Positions 52,904 to 61,505 are shown, numbered from the stretch's first letter. The stretch: DNA of 64,000 bases from Pseudomonadota bacterium (GCA_023389055.1 JAEWFA010000016.1:1-64000), one strand, 5' to 3'. The notes: generated from the sequence alone by a model not told the origin. Numbers and translations: made by a program.

Positions 52904-54637
52904 ATGAACACCACATCGGGCGGCGCGCGCCGCAGCATTTCGATCGCGTTGGCTGGCAGCGGAGGCAGCGGCGTGATGACCGCGGGAACGCTGCTTCTCG
53001 ACGCTGCCGCGAAGGCGGGTCTGTACGGGCTGATGGTGCGCACGAGCGGCCCGCAGATTCGCGGCGGCGAAGCCGCCGCGCTCATCCGGCTGGCGTCGAC
53101 GCCCACCGACTCGCTCGACGACGGCTTCGACCTGCTGCTGGCGATCGACTGGCAGAACATCCATCGCTTCGCCGACGAGATCCCGATGCGCGCCGGCGCG
53201 ATGGTGGTCGGCGACGCCGACGAGGGCGAAGCGCCCGAAGTGTTCCTCCGCAACGGTACGCGCGCCGAGTCGGTGCCGCTGAAGAAGATGTCGAAAGCCA
53301 TCGCCGGAAGCTGGACGAACATGGTGGCGCTCGGCGTGGCCGGCGCGATCGTTTCGATTCCGCTGGCGGCGCTCGAGGCGGCGTTGAGCGGTACGTGGAA
53401 GCGCGGCCCGGCAGCGCTCGAAGCGAACCTGCAGGCGCTGCGCGAAGGCTTCGAGAAAGGCACGCAGATCGGCGCGCTGCCCATGCTCGACATCCCGCCC
53501 GCCAACGGCAAGCGCTGGATGCTCAGCGGCAACGAAGCCGCGGGCTTCGGCGCATTGCGCGGCGGCGTCCGCTTCGTCGCTGCCTATCCGATCACGCCCG
53601 CCACCGAAATGCTCGAGTGGATGTCGCCCGCGCTGACGAAGGTCGGCGGCACGCTCGTGCAGGCCGAGGACGAACTCGCATCGGTCAACATGATCATCGG
53701 GTCGTCCTACGGCGGCGTTCCGTCGCTCACCGCCACCTCGGGGCCGGGCCTCGCGCTGATGACCGAAGCCATCGGCCTGGCGATCACCGCGGAGGTTCCC
53801 ATCGTCGTCGTCGACGTCATGCGCGGAGGACCGTCCACCGGCATTCCCGCCAAGAGCGAGCAGAGCGATCTCTCCTACGCAGTGAACGGACTGCACGGCG
53901 ACGCGCCGCGCGTGGTCGTCGCGCCCACGTCGATCTCCGACTGCCTGGCCACGACACAGTGGGCCGTGCACCTGGCCGAGAAGCTGCAGACAGCGGCGAT
54001 CGTTCTGTCCGACCAGTTCATGGGCCAGTCGCGCGCGATCATCGACGAACCCGCCAACACCGGGGTCGTCGCCGAACGGCTCGTCGCGGAGGCGAATGCG
54101 CCCGACTTCAAGCGCTATCGCAACACGGAATCCGGCATCTCGCCGATGTCGATCCCGGGCACGCCCGGCGTCGTCTACACGGCCGACGGACTCGAGCACA
54201 CCGAGACGGGAATTCCGAGCAGCCAGAGTGCCGACCACAAGCTGCAACTCGACAAGCGCGAGCGCAAGCTGCTTCGCCACGATTACGGCTCGGCATGGGC
54301 CGACGTCGAGGGCGAAGGCGAGCTGGCGATCATCACTTTCGGATCCGTCACCGGCGTCGTGCGCGAAGCGCTGGTACGCGCCGCCGAGCGCGGCGTGCGG
54401 GCGAAGCTGATCGCGTTGCGCCTGTTGGCGCCGGCACTGCCCGAGCGGCTCGAACGCGCACTCGAAGGCGTCTCGCGCGTGCTCGTCGTCGAGCAGAACC
54501 ACTCGGCGCAGTTGCTGCGCTACCTGCGCTCGGTCTACGACCTGCCGGGCCGACCCGCCAGCTTCCACCGCCCCGGACCGCTGCCGCTGCGTCCGGGCGA
54601 ACTCGCCGACGCGATCGTCGAATGGAGAAATCAATGA
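52904..54637 (+). CDS. korA: 2-oxoglutarate:ferredoxin oxidoreductase, fused gamma-alpha subunit
   Basis: 577 aa from ATG 52904. Residues about 1-190 are the gamma domain (ALAGSGGSGVMTAGTLLLDAA, TSGPQIRGGEAAALIRL); about 200-577 are the alpha (pyrimidine/CoA) domain (YPITPATEMLEWM, TATSGPGLALMTEAIG, RGGPSTGIPAKSEQSDL). The fused form is that of Thauera KorA. With KorB it oxidises 2-oxoglutarate to succinyl-CoA and reduces ferredoxin for benzoyl-CoA reductase. The ATG is taken rather than the GTG-like earlier frame start, which would run through the FNR box leader. Confidence 0.93.
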   Translation: MNTTSGGARRSISIALAGSGGSGVMTAGTLLLDAAAKAGLYGLMVRTSGPQIRGGEAAALIRLASTPTDSLDDGFDLLLAIDWQNIHRFADEIPMRAGAMVVGDADEGEAPEVFLRNGTRAESVPLKKMSKAIAGSWTNMVALGVAGAIVSIPLAALEAALSGTWKRGPAALEANLQALREGFEKGTQIGALPMLDIPPANGKRWMLSGNEAAGFGALRGGVRFVAAYPITPATEMLEWMSPALTKVGGTLVQAEDELASVNMIIGSSYGGVPSLTATSGPGLALMTEAIGLAITAEVPIVVVDVMRGGPSTGIPAKSEQSDLSYAVNGLHGDAPRVVVAPTSISDCLATTQWAVHLAEKLQTAAIVLSDQFMGQSRAIIDEPANTGVVAERLVAEANAPDFKRYRNTESGISPMSIPGTPGVVYTADGLEHTETGIPSSQSADHKLQLDKRERKLLRHDYGSAWADVEGEGELAIITFGSVTGVVREALVRAAERGVRAKLIALRLLAPALPERLERALEGVSRVLVVEQNHSAQLLRYLRSVYDLPGRPASFHRPGPLPLRPGELADAIVEWRNQ

Positions 54638-55485
54638 ACGATGTTGCCGCACCCGTGGAATCGGGCAAGAAGCCGCTGACGGCGGCCAGCTACAAATCCG
54701 CCTACAAGCCGGTCTGGTGCCCGGGTTGCGGCGACTACTCGGTGCTGGGAGCGGTCACCAAGGCGCTGGCGATCGTCGGCACGCCGCCGGAACAGGTGGC
54801 GGTAGTCTCCGGCATCGGCTGCTCGTCGCGCATCCCCGCATACACGTCGTGCTACGGCTTTCACGGCGTGCACGGCCGGGCGCTCGCCGCCGCCACGGGC
54901 CTGAAGGTCGCCCGTCCCGACCTCACGGTGCTGGCCGCCGGCGGCGACGGCGACGGCTTCTCGATCGGCGGCAACCACTTCATGCACGCCTGCCGGCGCA
55001 ACGTCGACCTCACGTACATCGTGATGGAGAACCAGGTGTACGGCATGACGAAAGGCCAGCCGTCGCCGACGACCGAGCCCGACTGGGACTCCAAGCTGCA
55101 ACCCGGCGGCACCGGAATGCGCGTGTTCCACCCGCTCGTCATCGCGCTGGCCTCGGGAGCCAGCTTCGTTGCGCGCGCCTTCTCCGGCGACCCGAACGGA
55201 ACGGCCGACATCATCGCGCAGGCCATCCGCCACCCCGGCTTCTCGTTCATCGAAATCCTCAGCCCCTGCGTGACGTTTCGGCCCGAGCAACGCGACTGGA
55301 AGAACGTCGCGCGGCCCTCGCCGGTCGGCCCGACCGATGACGCGGCACGCGCCGCGCGCCGCCTGATGACCGACGACGGTTTCAACATCGGCGTGCTCTA
55401 CGCCGGCAGCCGCAAAGCGCATCCGGTCGGCGGCAAGCCGGCCACGAAGTCGGTGGAAGAGCTCACCGCGGAGTTCGCCCTATGA
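54634..55485 (+). CDS. korB: 2-oxoglutarate:ferredoxin oxidoreductase, beta subunit
   Basis: 283 aa from ATG 54634 (ATGA overlap with korA, GGAG upstream). CPGCGDYSVLGAV (cluster Cys and TPP contacts), GIGCSSRIPAYTSCYGFHGVHGR, and the TPP-Mg site GDGDGFSIGGNHFMHACRRN with VMENQVYGMTKGQ. Cysteine ligands are placed as expected for one [4Fe-4S] cluster. It overlaps the rubrerythrin-like gene by 4 nt. Confidence 0.94.
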   Translation: MNDVAAPVESGKKPLTAASYKSAYKPVWCPGCGDYSVLGAVTKALAIVGTPPEQVAVVSGIGCSSRIPAYTSCYGFHGVHGRALAAATGLKVARPDLTVLAAGGDGDGFSIGGNHFMHACRRNVDLTYIVMENQVYGMTKGQPSPTTEPDWDSKLQPGGTGMRVFHPLVIALASGASFVARAFSGDPNGTADIIAQAIRHPGFSFIEILSPCVTFRPEQRDWKNVARPSPVGPTDDAARAARRLMTDDGFNIGVLYAGSRKAHPVGGKPATKSVEELTAEFAL

Positions 55486-56003
55486 ATCCCGATCGAGTCC
55501 CGGGAACCCTTCACGACTTCATGCGCCAGGCGCTGCAGATGGAACTCGATGCGGCCTCGCGCTACGCCGAGTTCGCCGACGCGATGGAGACGCACAACAA
55601 CCGCGAAGTCGCGGCGCTCTTTCGCAAGATGGCCGAAATCGAAGGCAAGCACGCCGATCAGATCATGTCGGAGATGGGCTGGAGCGAGATGCCCGGACCC
55701 ATTACCGCGCGGCCGTCCTGGGAAGGCTACGAGTCCCCCGAAACGGCGCCCATCGACGAAGTGCACTACCTGATGCAGCCTTTCCATGCATTGACGCTCG
55801 CTCTGGAGAGCGAGGAGCGCGCGGAGCGCTTCTTCGGCCAGATCGCCAGGGCGGCGACCACCGAACCGGTGCGCAAGGCCGCGCTGGGGCTGCAGGAAGA
55901 GGAGCGCGAGCACGTCGAACTGATTCGCGCGTGGCTCGCGAAGACGCCGAAGCCCGACCGCAACTGGGCCGACGATCCAGACCCCCCGCGCTACACCGAC
56001 TGA
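55482..56003 (+). CDS. rubrerythrin-like ferritin-fold diiron protein
   Basis: 173 aa. Four-helix diiron pattern: QMELDAASRYAEFAD, EIEGKHADQIMSEMGW, ALTLALESEERAERFF and LQEEEREHVELIRAW, with two ExxH motifs. There is no cysteine, so the C-terminal rubredoxin domain of true rubrerythrin is missing. Overlaps korB (ATGA), so it is cotranscribed with the ferredoxin-reducing enzyme. A peroxide or O2 scavenging role is plausible but inferred. Confidence 0.85.
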   Translation: MNPDRVPGTLHDFMRQALQMELDAASRYAEFADAMETHNNREVAALFRKMAEIEGKHADQIMSEMGWSEMPGPITARPSWEGYESPETAPIDEVHYLMQPFHALTLALESEERAERFFGQIARAATTEPVRKAALGLQEEEREHVELIRAWLAKTPKPDRNWADDPDPPRYTD

Positions 56004-56052
56004 ACGCGCGAACGAACGTGCCGCGCTCGAGAAGATCCAGGAGATCCCGCCC

Positions 56053-56448
56053 ATGAGAACTTTGCTGCCCGAAGGCTGGGCCGCCCCGATCGGCTACGCC
56101 AACGGCATCGAGGTCGACGCCGGACGCATCGTGTTCGTCGCCGGACAAGTCGGCTGGAACGCGCAACAGGTGTTCGAATCGGAGGACATCGCGCCGCAGT
56201 TCGACCAGGCGTTGCGCAACATCGTCGCCGTACTCGCCGAAGCGGGCGCCGAGCCGCACCACATCTGCCGGATGACGGCCTATTGCTGCGACAAGCCGGC
56301 ATACATGGCGGCGCGGCGCGAGCTCGGGAAGATCTGGCGCAAGCACATCGGCGCGCACTATCCGGCGATGAGCATGATCTTCGTGTCCGACCTGCTCGAC
56401 AACCCGGGGAAGATCGAGCTGGAGGCGACGGCGGTCGTTCCGCGCTGA
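56053..56448 (+). CDS. RidA family protein (Rid/YjgF/UK114)
   Basis: 131 aa, 49 bp after the diiron gene. IVFVAGQVGWNAQ, FDQALRNIVAVLAEAGAEPHHI and the C-terminal GKIELEATAVVP are Rid features. The archetypal Arg105 that acts in enamine/imine deaminase activity is not clearly present (the family segment reads MSMIFVSDLLDNPGKIE), so this is more likely a Rid2-7 type of unknown function. Similar Rid genes occur in aromatic operons. Confidence 0.83.
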   Translation: MRTLLPEGWAAPIGYANGIEVDAGRIVFVAGQVGWNAQQVFESEDIAPQFDQALRNIVAVLAEAGAEPHHICRMTAYCCDKPAYMAARRELGKIWRKHIGAHYPAMSMIFVSDLLDNPGKIELEATAVVPR

Positions 56449-56531
56449 GCCGTCACGCACGCAGCGAGGCGCGGCACGAAAGTCGCGCCGGGCTTCGTGG
56501 CCGCCGGTGCGTCGGCCGCTACAATCGGCCG

Positions 56532-57134
56532 ATGCCACCGCCCCCCGCACAGCCCTCCCCCGCCTCCGCTGCGTCCGCCCGGGCGCAGGTGGCGCGTCCG
56601 CGCGTCACGCTCGTCGTTGCACGTTCCCGCAATGGCGTGATCGGCGCCGACGGCGGCCTGCCGTGGCACCTGCCCGAAGACCTGAAGCACTTCCGCTCGC
56701 TCACGACGGGGCACGCGATCGTGATGGGACGTCGCACCTGGGAGTCGATCGGCCGAGCGCTGCCCGGGCGGCGCTCGATCGTCGTCACCCGCGGCGCGCA
56801 GCGTCGTTTCGAAGGCGCCGAAGCGGCAGCCTCGCTCGACGAGGCGCTGGCGATCGCGGCGCGACCGAACGCCGACGCCTCGATCGCCACCGACGAGGTA
56901 TTCGTCATCGGCGGCGCGCAACTCTTCGCTGCCGCATTGCCGCTCGCCGGGCGCGCCGTCGTCACCGAGATCGATCGCGATTGCGACGGCGACACGCATT
57001 TCGACGCGCTCGATTCGCGATCGTGGAACGTCGTCCAGCGCAGCGAGCATCGCGCGGGCGACGGAACCCGCTTTGCAATCGTCGATTATCGGCGCGCCGG
57101 CGATCGCGCTTCGCTCGCGACGGCCGACGCTTGA
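56532..57134 (+). CDS. folA: dihydrofolate reductase
   Basis: 200 aa from ATG 56532. VTLVVARSRNGVIGADGGLPWHLPEDLKHF, then GHAIVMGRRTWESIG, and EVFVIGGAQLFAAAL are diagnostic. The first ~25 residues (Pro/Ala/Ser-rich) extend beyond the usual start; a GTG at 56589 would give a standard length. A TACAAT hexamer (56520-56525) ends 7 nt before the ATG, so the message may be leaderless. Overlaps the next gene. Confidence 0.92.
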   Translation: MPPPPAQPSPASAASARAQVARPRVTLVVARSRNGVIGADGGLPWHLPEDLKHFRSLTTGHAIVMGRRTWESIGRALPGRRSIVVTRGAQRRFEGAEAAASLDEALAIAARPNADASIATDEVFVIGGAQLFAAALPLAGRAVVTEIDRDCDGDTHFDALDSRSWNVVQRSEHRAGDGTRFAIVDYRRAGDRASLATADA

Positions 57135-58144
57135 AAGCGCCGCACGGCGAGCGCCCGTTGCGGGCGCTTGCGTATCTCACCGCCGCGCAGGTCTGCTTCG
57201 TCCTGCTCGACGCCACCGGCAAGCGGCTCGCCACCGAGATCGGCATTCCGCTCGTCTCGCTGGTTCGCCACTTCGGACACGCGCTGCTGATGTTCGTCTT
57301 TCTCGCGCCGACGCTGGGCGTGGCACTGTGGCGAACGAAACGTCCGGGTACGCAGTTGCTGCGCGGCCTGTCGCTCGCCGGCTTCACGCTGTTCTTCTTC
57401 ACCGCGCTCGGGCGCCTGCCGCAGGCCGACGCCACCGCGATCAACTTCATCGCGCCCTTCGCCGTGATGCTGCTGGCCGGACCGCTGCTCGGGGAACGCG
57501 TCGGCTGGCCGCGCTGGGCCGGCGCCGCGCTCGGCTTCCTCGGCATGCTGCTCGTCGTTCGGCCCGACGCGAACCTCGATCCGATCGGCGTCGTCTTCGT
57601 ACTGCTGACGGTGATCTGCAACGTCGCTTTCCAGTTGCTCACGCGCAGCCTGGCGATCACCGAGAACTCGCTGGCGACGATCTTTCTCAGCTCCCTGGTC
57701 GGGATCGCCGTCTCGACGGCGGTGCTGCCGCTGCAGGGCAGTTGGGGCGGCTGGCCCGAGTCGCTCGACGCACGGCAGATGGCGCTGCTCGCCTCGCTGG
57801 GAGCCACCGGCATGGTGAGCCAGTGGTTCTGGATTCGCGCCTACTACTGGTCGAGCGCATCGTTCATCGCGCCGCTCGTCTTCCTGCAGATCTTCTGGGC
57901 GACGCTGGCCGGCTGGGGCTTCTTCGGTCAGCTGCCGAGCACGTTGAGCTTCGTGGGAATGGCCGCGATCGGCGCGAGCGGCGCAGCAGCGATGCTGCTC
58001 GATCGACGCGTGCGCGCGTCGACGGCGGCCGTGGCCAAGGCACTCCAGACCGGCGATGGGGCCGGGCGGCGCCCGGTCACGCCGACACGAGAAGAGCGAG
58101 CGCCCAGTACACCCCAATCGCCAGCTGGACGGCGAAAAAAGTGA
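57131..58144 (+). CDS. EamA/DMT family permease
   Basis: 337 aa from TTG 57131, which overlaps the folA stop (TTGA); there is no ATG before the first helix. Ten membrane helices in two EamA repeats: LATEIGIPLVSLVRHFGHALL, PQADATAINFIAPFAVMLLAGPLLGE, then SWFWIRAYYWSSAS-like QWFWIRAYYWSSASFIAPLVFLQI. Metabolite exporter of unknown substrate. Its 3' end overlaps the convergent MAPEG pseudogene by 68 nt. Confidence 0.82.
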   Translation: MKAPHGERPLRALAYLTAAQVCFVLLDATGKRLATEIGIPLVSLVRHFGHALLMFVFLAPTLGVALWRTKRPGTQLLRGLSLAGFTLFFFTALGRLPQADATAINFIAPFAVMLLAGPLLGERVGWPRWAGAALGFLGMLLVVRPDANLDPIGVVFVLLTVICNVAFQLLTRSLAITENSLATIFLSSLVGIAVSTAVLPLQGSWGGWPESLDARQMALLASLGATGMVSQWFWIRAYYWSSASFIAPLVFLQIFWATLAGWGFFGQLPSTLSFVGMAAIGASGAAAMLLDRRVRASTAAVAKALQTGDGAGRRPVTPTREERAPSTPQSPAGRRKK

Positions 58145-58494
58145 AGCGCACGGTGACCGCCGTACGGGACAGACAGCGAAGTCAGGTGGACGAGGGACTG
58201 GAGCACGCGCGCCGCCAGGAACGGATAAGCGAGGGGATCCGTGACCGACACTCGATCGGTGACGATGGCGATGACGAGCAGGCCGCCGAAGATCGGAATG
58301 CCCTCGATGCAGTTCGCGTGCGCCCTTGCCAGCCTTTGCATGAACGGCGAGAGATTGGCGTTGTCGGGCGTGAAGCCGTTTGCGGGAACCTTTCCACGCA
58401 ACACGAGGTTCGTGCGGACGATCTCCATCAGCACGATCAGCAGCAGCGCCCACGCAACGAAACCGGTCAATGCAAAGGCGCTCGGAGAGATCAT
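58077..58494 (-). pseudogene. MAPEG family membrane protein broken by a 4-bp tandem duplication
   Basis: The N-terminal 105 or so codons from ATG 58494 (ALTGFVAWALLLIVLMEIVRTN, ARAHANCIEGIPIFGGL, LQSLVHLTSLS) read well as MAPEG. The end of the protein (RTAVTVRFTFFAVQLAIG, stop TGA at 58077-58079) is in another frame. The break is at GACAGACAG (58168-58176), where GACA is duplicated in tandem. Removing one copy restores a 137-aa MAPEG. As it stands, translation runs on to 57928 with a nonsense tail. A recent mutation or a sequencing error could explain it. Confidence 0.8.
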
Positions 58495-58536
58495 CGGTTC
58501 CTCGGTCTTGGCGGAAGCAACTGTGCACCGAGGCGA

Positions 58537-59397
58537 TCAGACGCCCACCGCCGCTAGCGCACGCAGAGGTCCCGCCGCGCGCAACGCCTGCAGCTTCGCC
58601 GCTTCGCGCACGAAGAACGTGCCGCCGAAAGCCAGCGCGTTGATCGAGATCTCCTCGAAATGTTCCCGGCCGCGCGGCACGAGCAGCAGCCAGCCGTCTG
58701 CGACGAGCAGGTTCGACGGCGGAAGCAGGCCGCGTTCGTCCGGCGCGAGCTCCAGCTCCTCGATCGCGCGCACGAACCCCTCGTGCACGCTCTGGGCCAC
58801 CCGCTCGAACGGCAGGCCGACCTCGCAGTCGACGCGCACGAAGCAGTGTTTCATCCGAAGTTGCGGATGCGCCGCCACGGCAAGCGGCGGCGCACCGACA
58901 GGCAGGCCCTGCAACCACTCGTCGACGCTCGCATTGCCCTGCGCCCGGGGAATCCACTGCAGGTGCTTGTGCCGCTGGCTCGCGCCGGCCTGCACTCCGC
59001 CGTTATAGAAGCCGAGTCCCCCCGCCTCGACGAGCACGCGCGCGAGCGCCGCGAAATCGGAGCGGTCGAGCGGCTCGAGCTGCTCGCGGAACTCGTTCGT
59101 CGCGATGACGATGTGGCGCTGCGATACCGGGAACTTGTTCAGGATCGCCGTGTGCCGCTCGCCGAGCGGCCCGAGCTTGAGCGCCGGGTCGGGCGCGAGA
59201 AAGGGATTGAAGTTCGGGTCGCGCGGACCGCCGGGGATTGCTGCGCTCTTTCCCGCGAGCGTGGATACCGAACGCACGACGAAGTGAAGCCCGGCGTCGT
59301 CGAGCTCGGTCTGCTCGGTAACGAGGGGCTTCAGGTCGCCCGACGCGAGCGCGCTGCGCGTGCGCTCGTCGACGAGCCGCAGAAAGTCAGTGGTCAT
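58537..59397 (-). CDS. ATP adenylyltransferase / Ap4A phosphorylase family (HIT-like)
   Basis: 286 aa. The histidine-triad-like catalytic site is GASQRHKHLQWIP. NFNPFLAPDP and HIVIATNEFREQLEPL, with SNLLVADGWLLLVPRGREHF, match the DUF4922/ATP-adenylyltransferase group that includes yeast Apa1/2. Cleaves or makes diadenosine polyphosphates. Not clearly linked to its neighbours. Confidence 0.86.
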   Translation of the reverse strand: MTTDFLRLVDERTRSALASGDLKPLVTEQTELDDAGLHFVVRSVSTLAGKSAAIPGGPRDPNFNPFLAPDPALKLGPLGERHTAILNKFPVSQRHIVIATNEFREQLEPLDRSDFAALARVLVEAGGLGFYNGGVQAGASQRHKHLQWIPRAQGNASVDEWLQGLPVGAPPLAVAAHPQLRMKHCFVRVDCEVGLPFERVAQSVHEGFVRAIEELELAPDERGLLPPSNLLVADGWLLLVPRGREHFEEISINALAFGGTFFVREAAKLQALRAAGPLRALAAVGV

Positions 59398-59583
59398 CAG
59401 GAGTCCGGAAGGGGAACGGACGGATTCACGGGACCGGCGGCTGCAGCCCCGGGATCGGATGTGCCGAAGCGCGGCACCGCGCTCGCGCGCGAAAGCGGCT
59501 CCAAGTCTCGGCCGATTCTAGCCCGTATGTTCTTTCGTTCGGTGTGTCGCGTCCGTCGGTCGAACGCTCAAGAGCCTCTTCGG

Positions 59584-59589
59584 TAGAAT
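59584..59589 (+). promoter_or_regulatory. putative -10 element of the tRNA-Arg gene
   Basis: TAGAAT lies 9 nt before the mature tRNA 5' end (59599). No convincing -35 was seen. The rest of the gap 59398-59598 shows nothing recognisable. Confidence 0.4.
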
Positions 59590-59598
59590 CCGCCGGCA

Positions 59599-59674
59599 GC
59601 CCCCGTAGCTCAGTGGATAGAGCATCCCCCTCCTAAGGGGAGGGTCGCACGTTCGATTCGTGCCGGGGGCGCCA
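59599..59674 (+). tRNA. tRNA-Arg (anticodon CCU)
   Basis: 76 nt including encoded CCA. Acceptor GCCCCCG (59599-59605) pairs with CGGGGGC (59664-59670). The D arm has GCTCAGTGGATAGAGC. The anticodon stem TCCCC/GGGGA encloses the loop CTCCTAA (anticodon CCT, reading AGG). The T arm has GTTCGATTC. Encoded CCA ends at 59674. Downstream lie remnants of two genes. Confidence 0.97.
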
Positions 59675-59741
59675 ACGTCGTCGGCTCGCTGCCTTCCCGC
59701 CGCAGGCGCGTGTTTCGCGCACAGTGCGCAGCCACGCGCTG

Positions 59742-60168
59742 CTATCCGCGCGCTGCCGGATCCTCGAGCATCGCATCGACCATCGGAGCTTCGACCCGCC
59801 CGATGTCGCCATCCGCCCACTGCACCTTGCGCGCATCCGCGAACCAGCGATCCACCTGCGGCTGCACGGCCGCCTCGGTGCGGCTGCGACGCAGCTTCAT
59901 CGTCGGCGTGAGAAAGCCGTTCTCGATCGACGAGGGCTCGGCCGCGATCACGAGGGCGAGCCGCTCGTGGTCGGGAAGCGGGTCGTTCACCTCGTCCACC
60001 AGCCGCTCGAGTTCGAACTGCACCTGTACGCGAAGCACCGGGCCGACCATGCGGGCACGCAGCGGCTCGCCGAGCGGCACGATCGCATAGGGGGCAGGCT
60101 GCCCGGCGCCCGACACGAACGACAACTCGACCATCGGATGCGCGTTCAGTCGGACGAAGAGCCGGGCA
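59742..60168 (-). pseudogene. C-terminal remnant of an AMP-binding acyl-CoA synthetase
   Basis: About 140 codons recognisable as the C-terminal domain of a long-chain acyl-CoA synthetase: LFVRLNAHPMVELSFVSGAGQPAPYA, then NGFLTPTMKLRRSRTEA with the family's TxK pattern, and a natural stop. Full-length members have 550-620 residues; the adenylation domain is missing. Homology starts near 60168 and meets the opposite-strand topoisomerase remnant there. The ATG at 60134 could in principle start a 130-aa product, but that would lack the active site. Confidence 0.7.
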
Positions 60169-60490
60169 CGTCGACGTCGAGGGCAGCGAGCTTCGCTTCG
60201 AGTTCCGGGGCAAGAGCGGAAAGACCTGGCGGTTGCGCCGCCGCGATCGCCGCATTGCCCGCATCGTGAAGGCGTGCCAGGAGCTGCCCGGCCAGCGCCT
60301 CTTCCGGCATTTCGACGAGCACGGCGAACGCCAGCTGGTGACGTCGGGCGACGTGAACGCCTATCTGCGTTAGATCTCCGGGCACGAGATCACCGCGAAG
60401 GACTTCCGGACCTGGGCGGGTACCGTCCTGACGGCAATGGCGCTGCGCGAGTTCGAGGTCTTCGACAGCCAGGCAGGCGCGAAGCGAAAC
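60164..60490 (+). pseudogene. remnant of a type IB DNA topoisomerase
   Basis: Translation from about 60164 gives GHVDVEGSELRFEFRGKSGK, then RRIARIVKACQELPGQRLF, VTSGDVNAYLR, and after an in-frame TAG (60371-60373) ISGHEITAKDFRTWAGTVL, ending FDSQAGAKRN. This is the central part of bacterial topoisomerase IB, with the stop replacing the Glu of the usual YLREISG. The N-terminal part and the C-terminal active-site region are lost. Homology breaks off near 60490. A clear non-functional fragment. Confidence 0.78.
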
Positions 60491-60535
60491 GGAAGCGGAT
60501 CTTTCGGCCGGGGTCTTGCACGTGATTGCCCCGTC

Positions 60536-61486
60536 TCAGCGCCCCTCCGGGCCCGCAAACGCCTGCAGCACCCGCTCGCGCAACCACTGCTGCGCCGCGT
60601 CGGCCTCCATTGCGCCATGCCACACCATGCAGACGTCGTAGCGCGGCGTCGGCACCGGGATCGGCCACATCGCAAGGTCGTTGCGCTCGCAGGCCCTCAG
60701 CGCAAACATCTCGGGAACGATCGCAACGAGCGCACCTCGCTCGACCAGGTCGGGCATCGTCGAGAAGTGGCGCGCGCGAACGACGATGCCGCTGTGCCGG
60801 GCGATGCGCTCGATGCGCTCGGCGATCTCGCCGTGGTGCGTTGCCGTCGGCGAGGCGACGGCCAGCCGGGCGTCGGCGAAACCGCGCCGCGTGCGCCAGG
60901 CGCGCGGGCAATCGCGCCGGCTGAGCGCGACATACCGCTCGCGGAACAGCACGGTCGAGCGCAGGCCGCGCTGTTTCGGGTCGATGATGCCCACCGCCAG
61001 GTCGATCTCGCGGTGCGCCAGCGCGTCGGCCACGCGTTGTACCGGAACCGACGCGTTGGTGACCCGCGTGTGCGGCGCCTCGCTGCGCACCGCCTCGACG
61101 ATCGCCGACAGGAAGACGATCTCGCCCAGGTCCGACAGCGACAGCCGCCACTCGGTGGCGCTGCTTGCGGGGTCGAACGCTTCGAGCTCGCCGAGCTGCG
61201 CCTCCAGCTCCTCGAGGTGCCGCGCGACGATCGGCGCCACGCGCGCGGCCAGCGCGGTCGGCATCAGCGCACCCGGGGCACGCACGAACAGCGGATCGTC
61301 GAAGGCCTCGCGCAGGCGCGCCAGCGCGTTGCTGGTCGCCGGCTGGCTCAACGCGAGGTGCCGCCCGGCTTCGGTCACCGAGCGGAAGCGCGCGATCGCC
61401 ACCAGCACCCGCAGCAGGTTCAGGTCCAGGCGCGCGAAGAACCGGGGATCGCCCGCGATCCCCTTCGACGATGCGACGACGGCCAT
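60536..61486 (-). CDS. LysR family transcriptional regulator
   Basis: 316 aa from ATG 61486, with GAGG 7 nt upstream (an ATG at 61498 is the alternative, 320 aa). N-terminal HTH: LDLNLLRVLVAIARFRSVTEAGRHLALSQPATSNALARLREAF, then DPLFVRAPGALMPT and a type 2 periplasmic-fold effector domain. The LALSQPATSNALARLR helix resembles the NahR/LinR/NodD branch, whose effectors are often aromatic. Divergent from iorAB, so probably its regulator. Effector unknown. Confidence 0.9.
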   Translation of the reverse strand: MAVVASSKGIAGDPRFFARLDLNLLRVLVAIARFRSVTEAGRHLALSQPATSNALARLREAFDDPLFVRAPGALMPTALAARVAPIVARHLEELEAQLGELEAFDPASSATEWRLSLSDLGEIVFLSAIVEAVRSEAPHTRVTNASVPVQRVADALAHREIDLAVGIIDPKQRGLRSTVLFRERYVALSRRDCPRAWRTRRGFADARLAVASPTATHHGEIAERIERIARHSGIVVRARHFSTMPDLVERGALVAIVPEMFALRACERNDLAMWPIPVPTPRYDVCMVWHGAMEADAAQQWLRERVLQAFAGPEGR

Positions 61487-61505
61487 CGGAGGCCTCATTC
61501 ATTAC

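Noticed and set aside
57928..58076. 188-aa version of the MAPEG protein
   Set aside because: The C-terminal part is a frame-shifted read-through; the true MAPEG ending is in the adjacent frame and stops at 58077.
60146..60385. Minus-strand 79-codon frame between tRNA-Arg and the LysR gene
   Set aside because: Antisense to the topoisomerase IB remnant; no domain or ribosome site.
59599..61500. Intact genomic island attached at tRNA-Arg
   Set aside because: No integrase and no second copy of the tRNA 3' end was seen within about 2 kb; only gene fragments remain, so an island is suggested at most.
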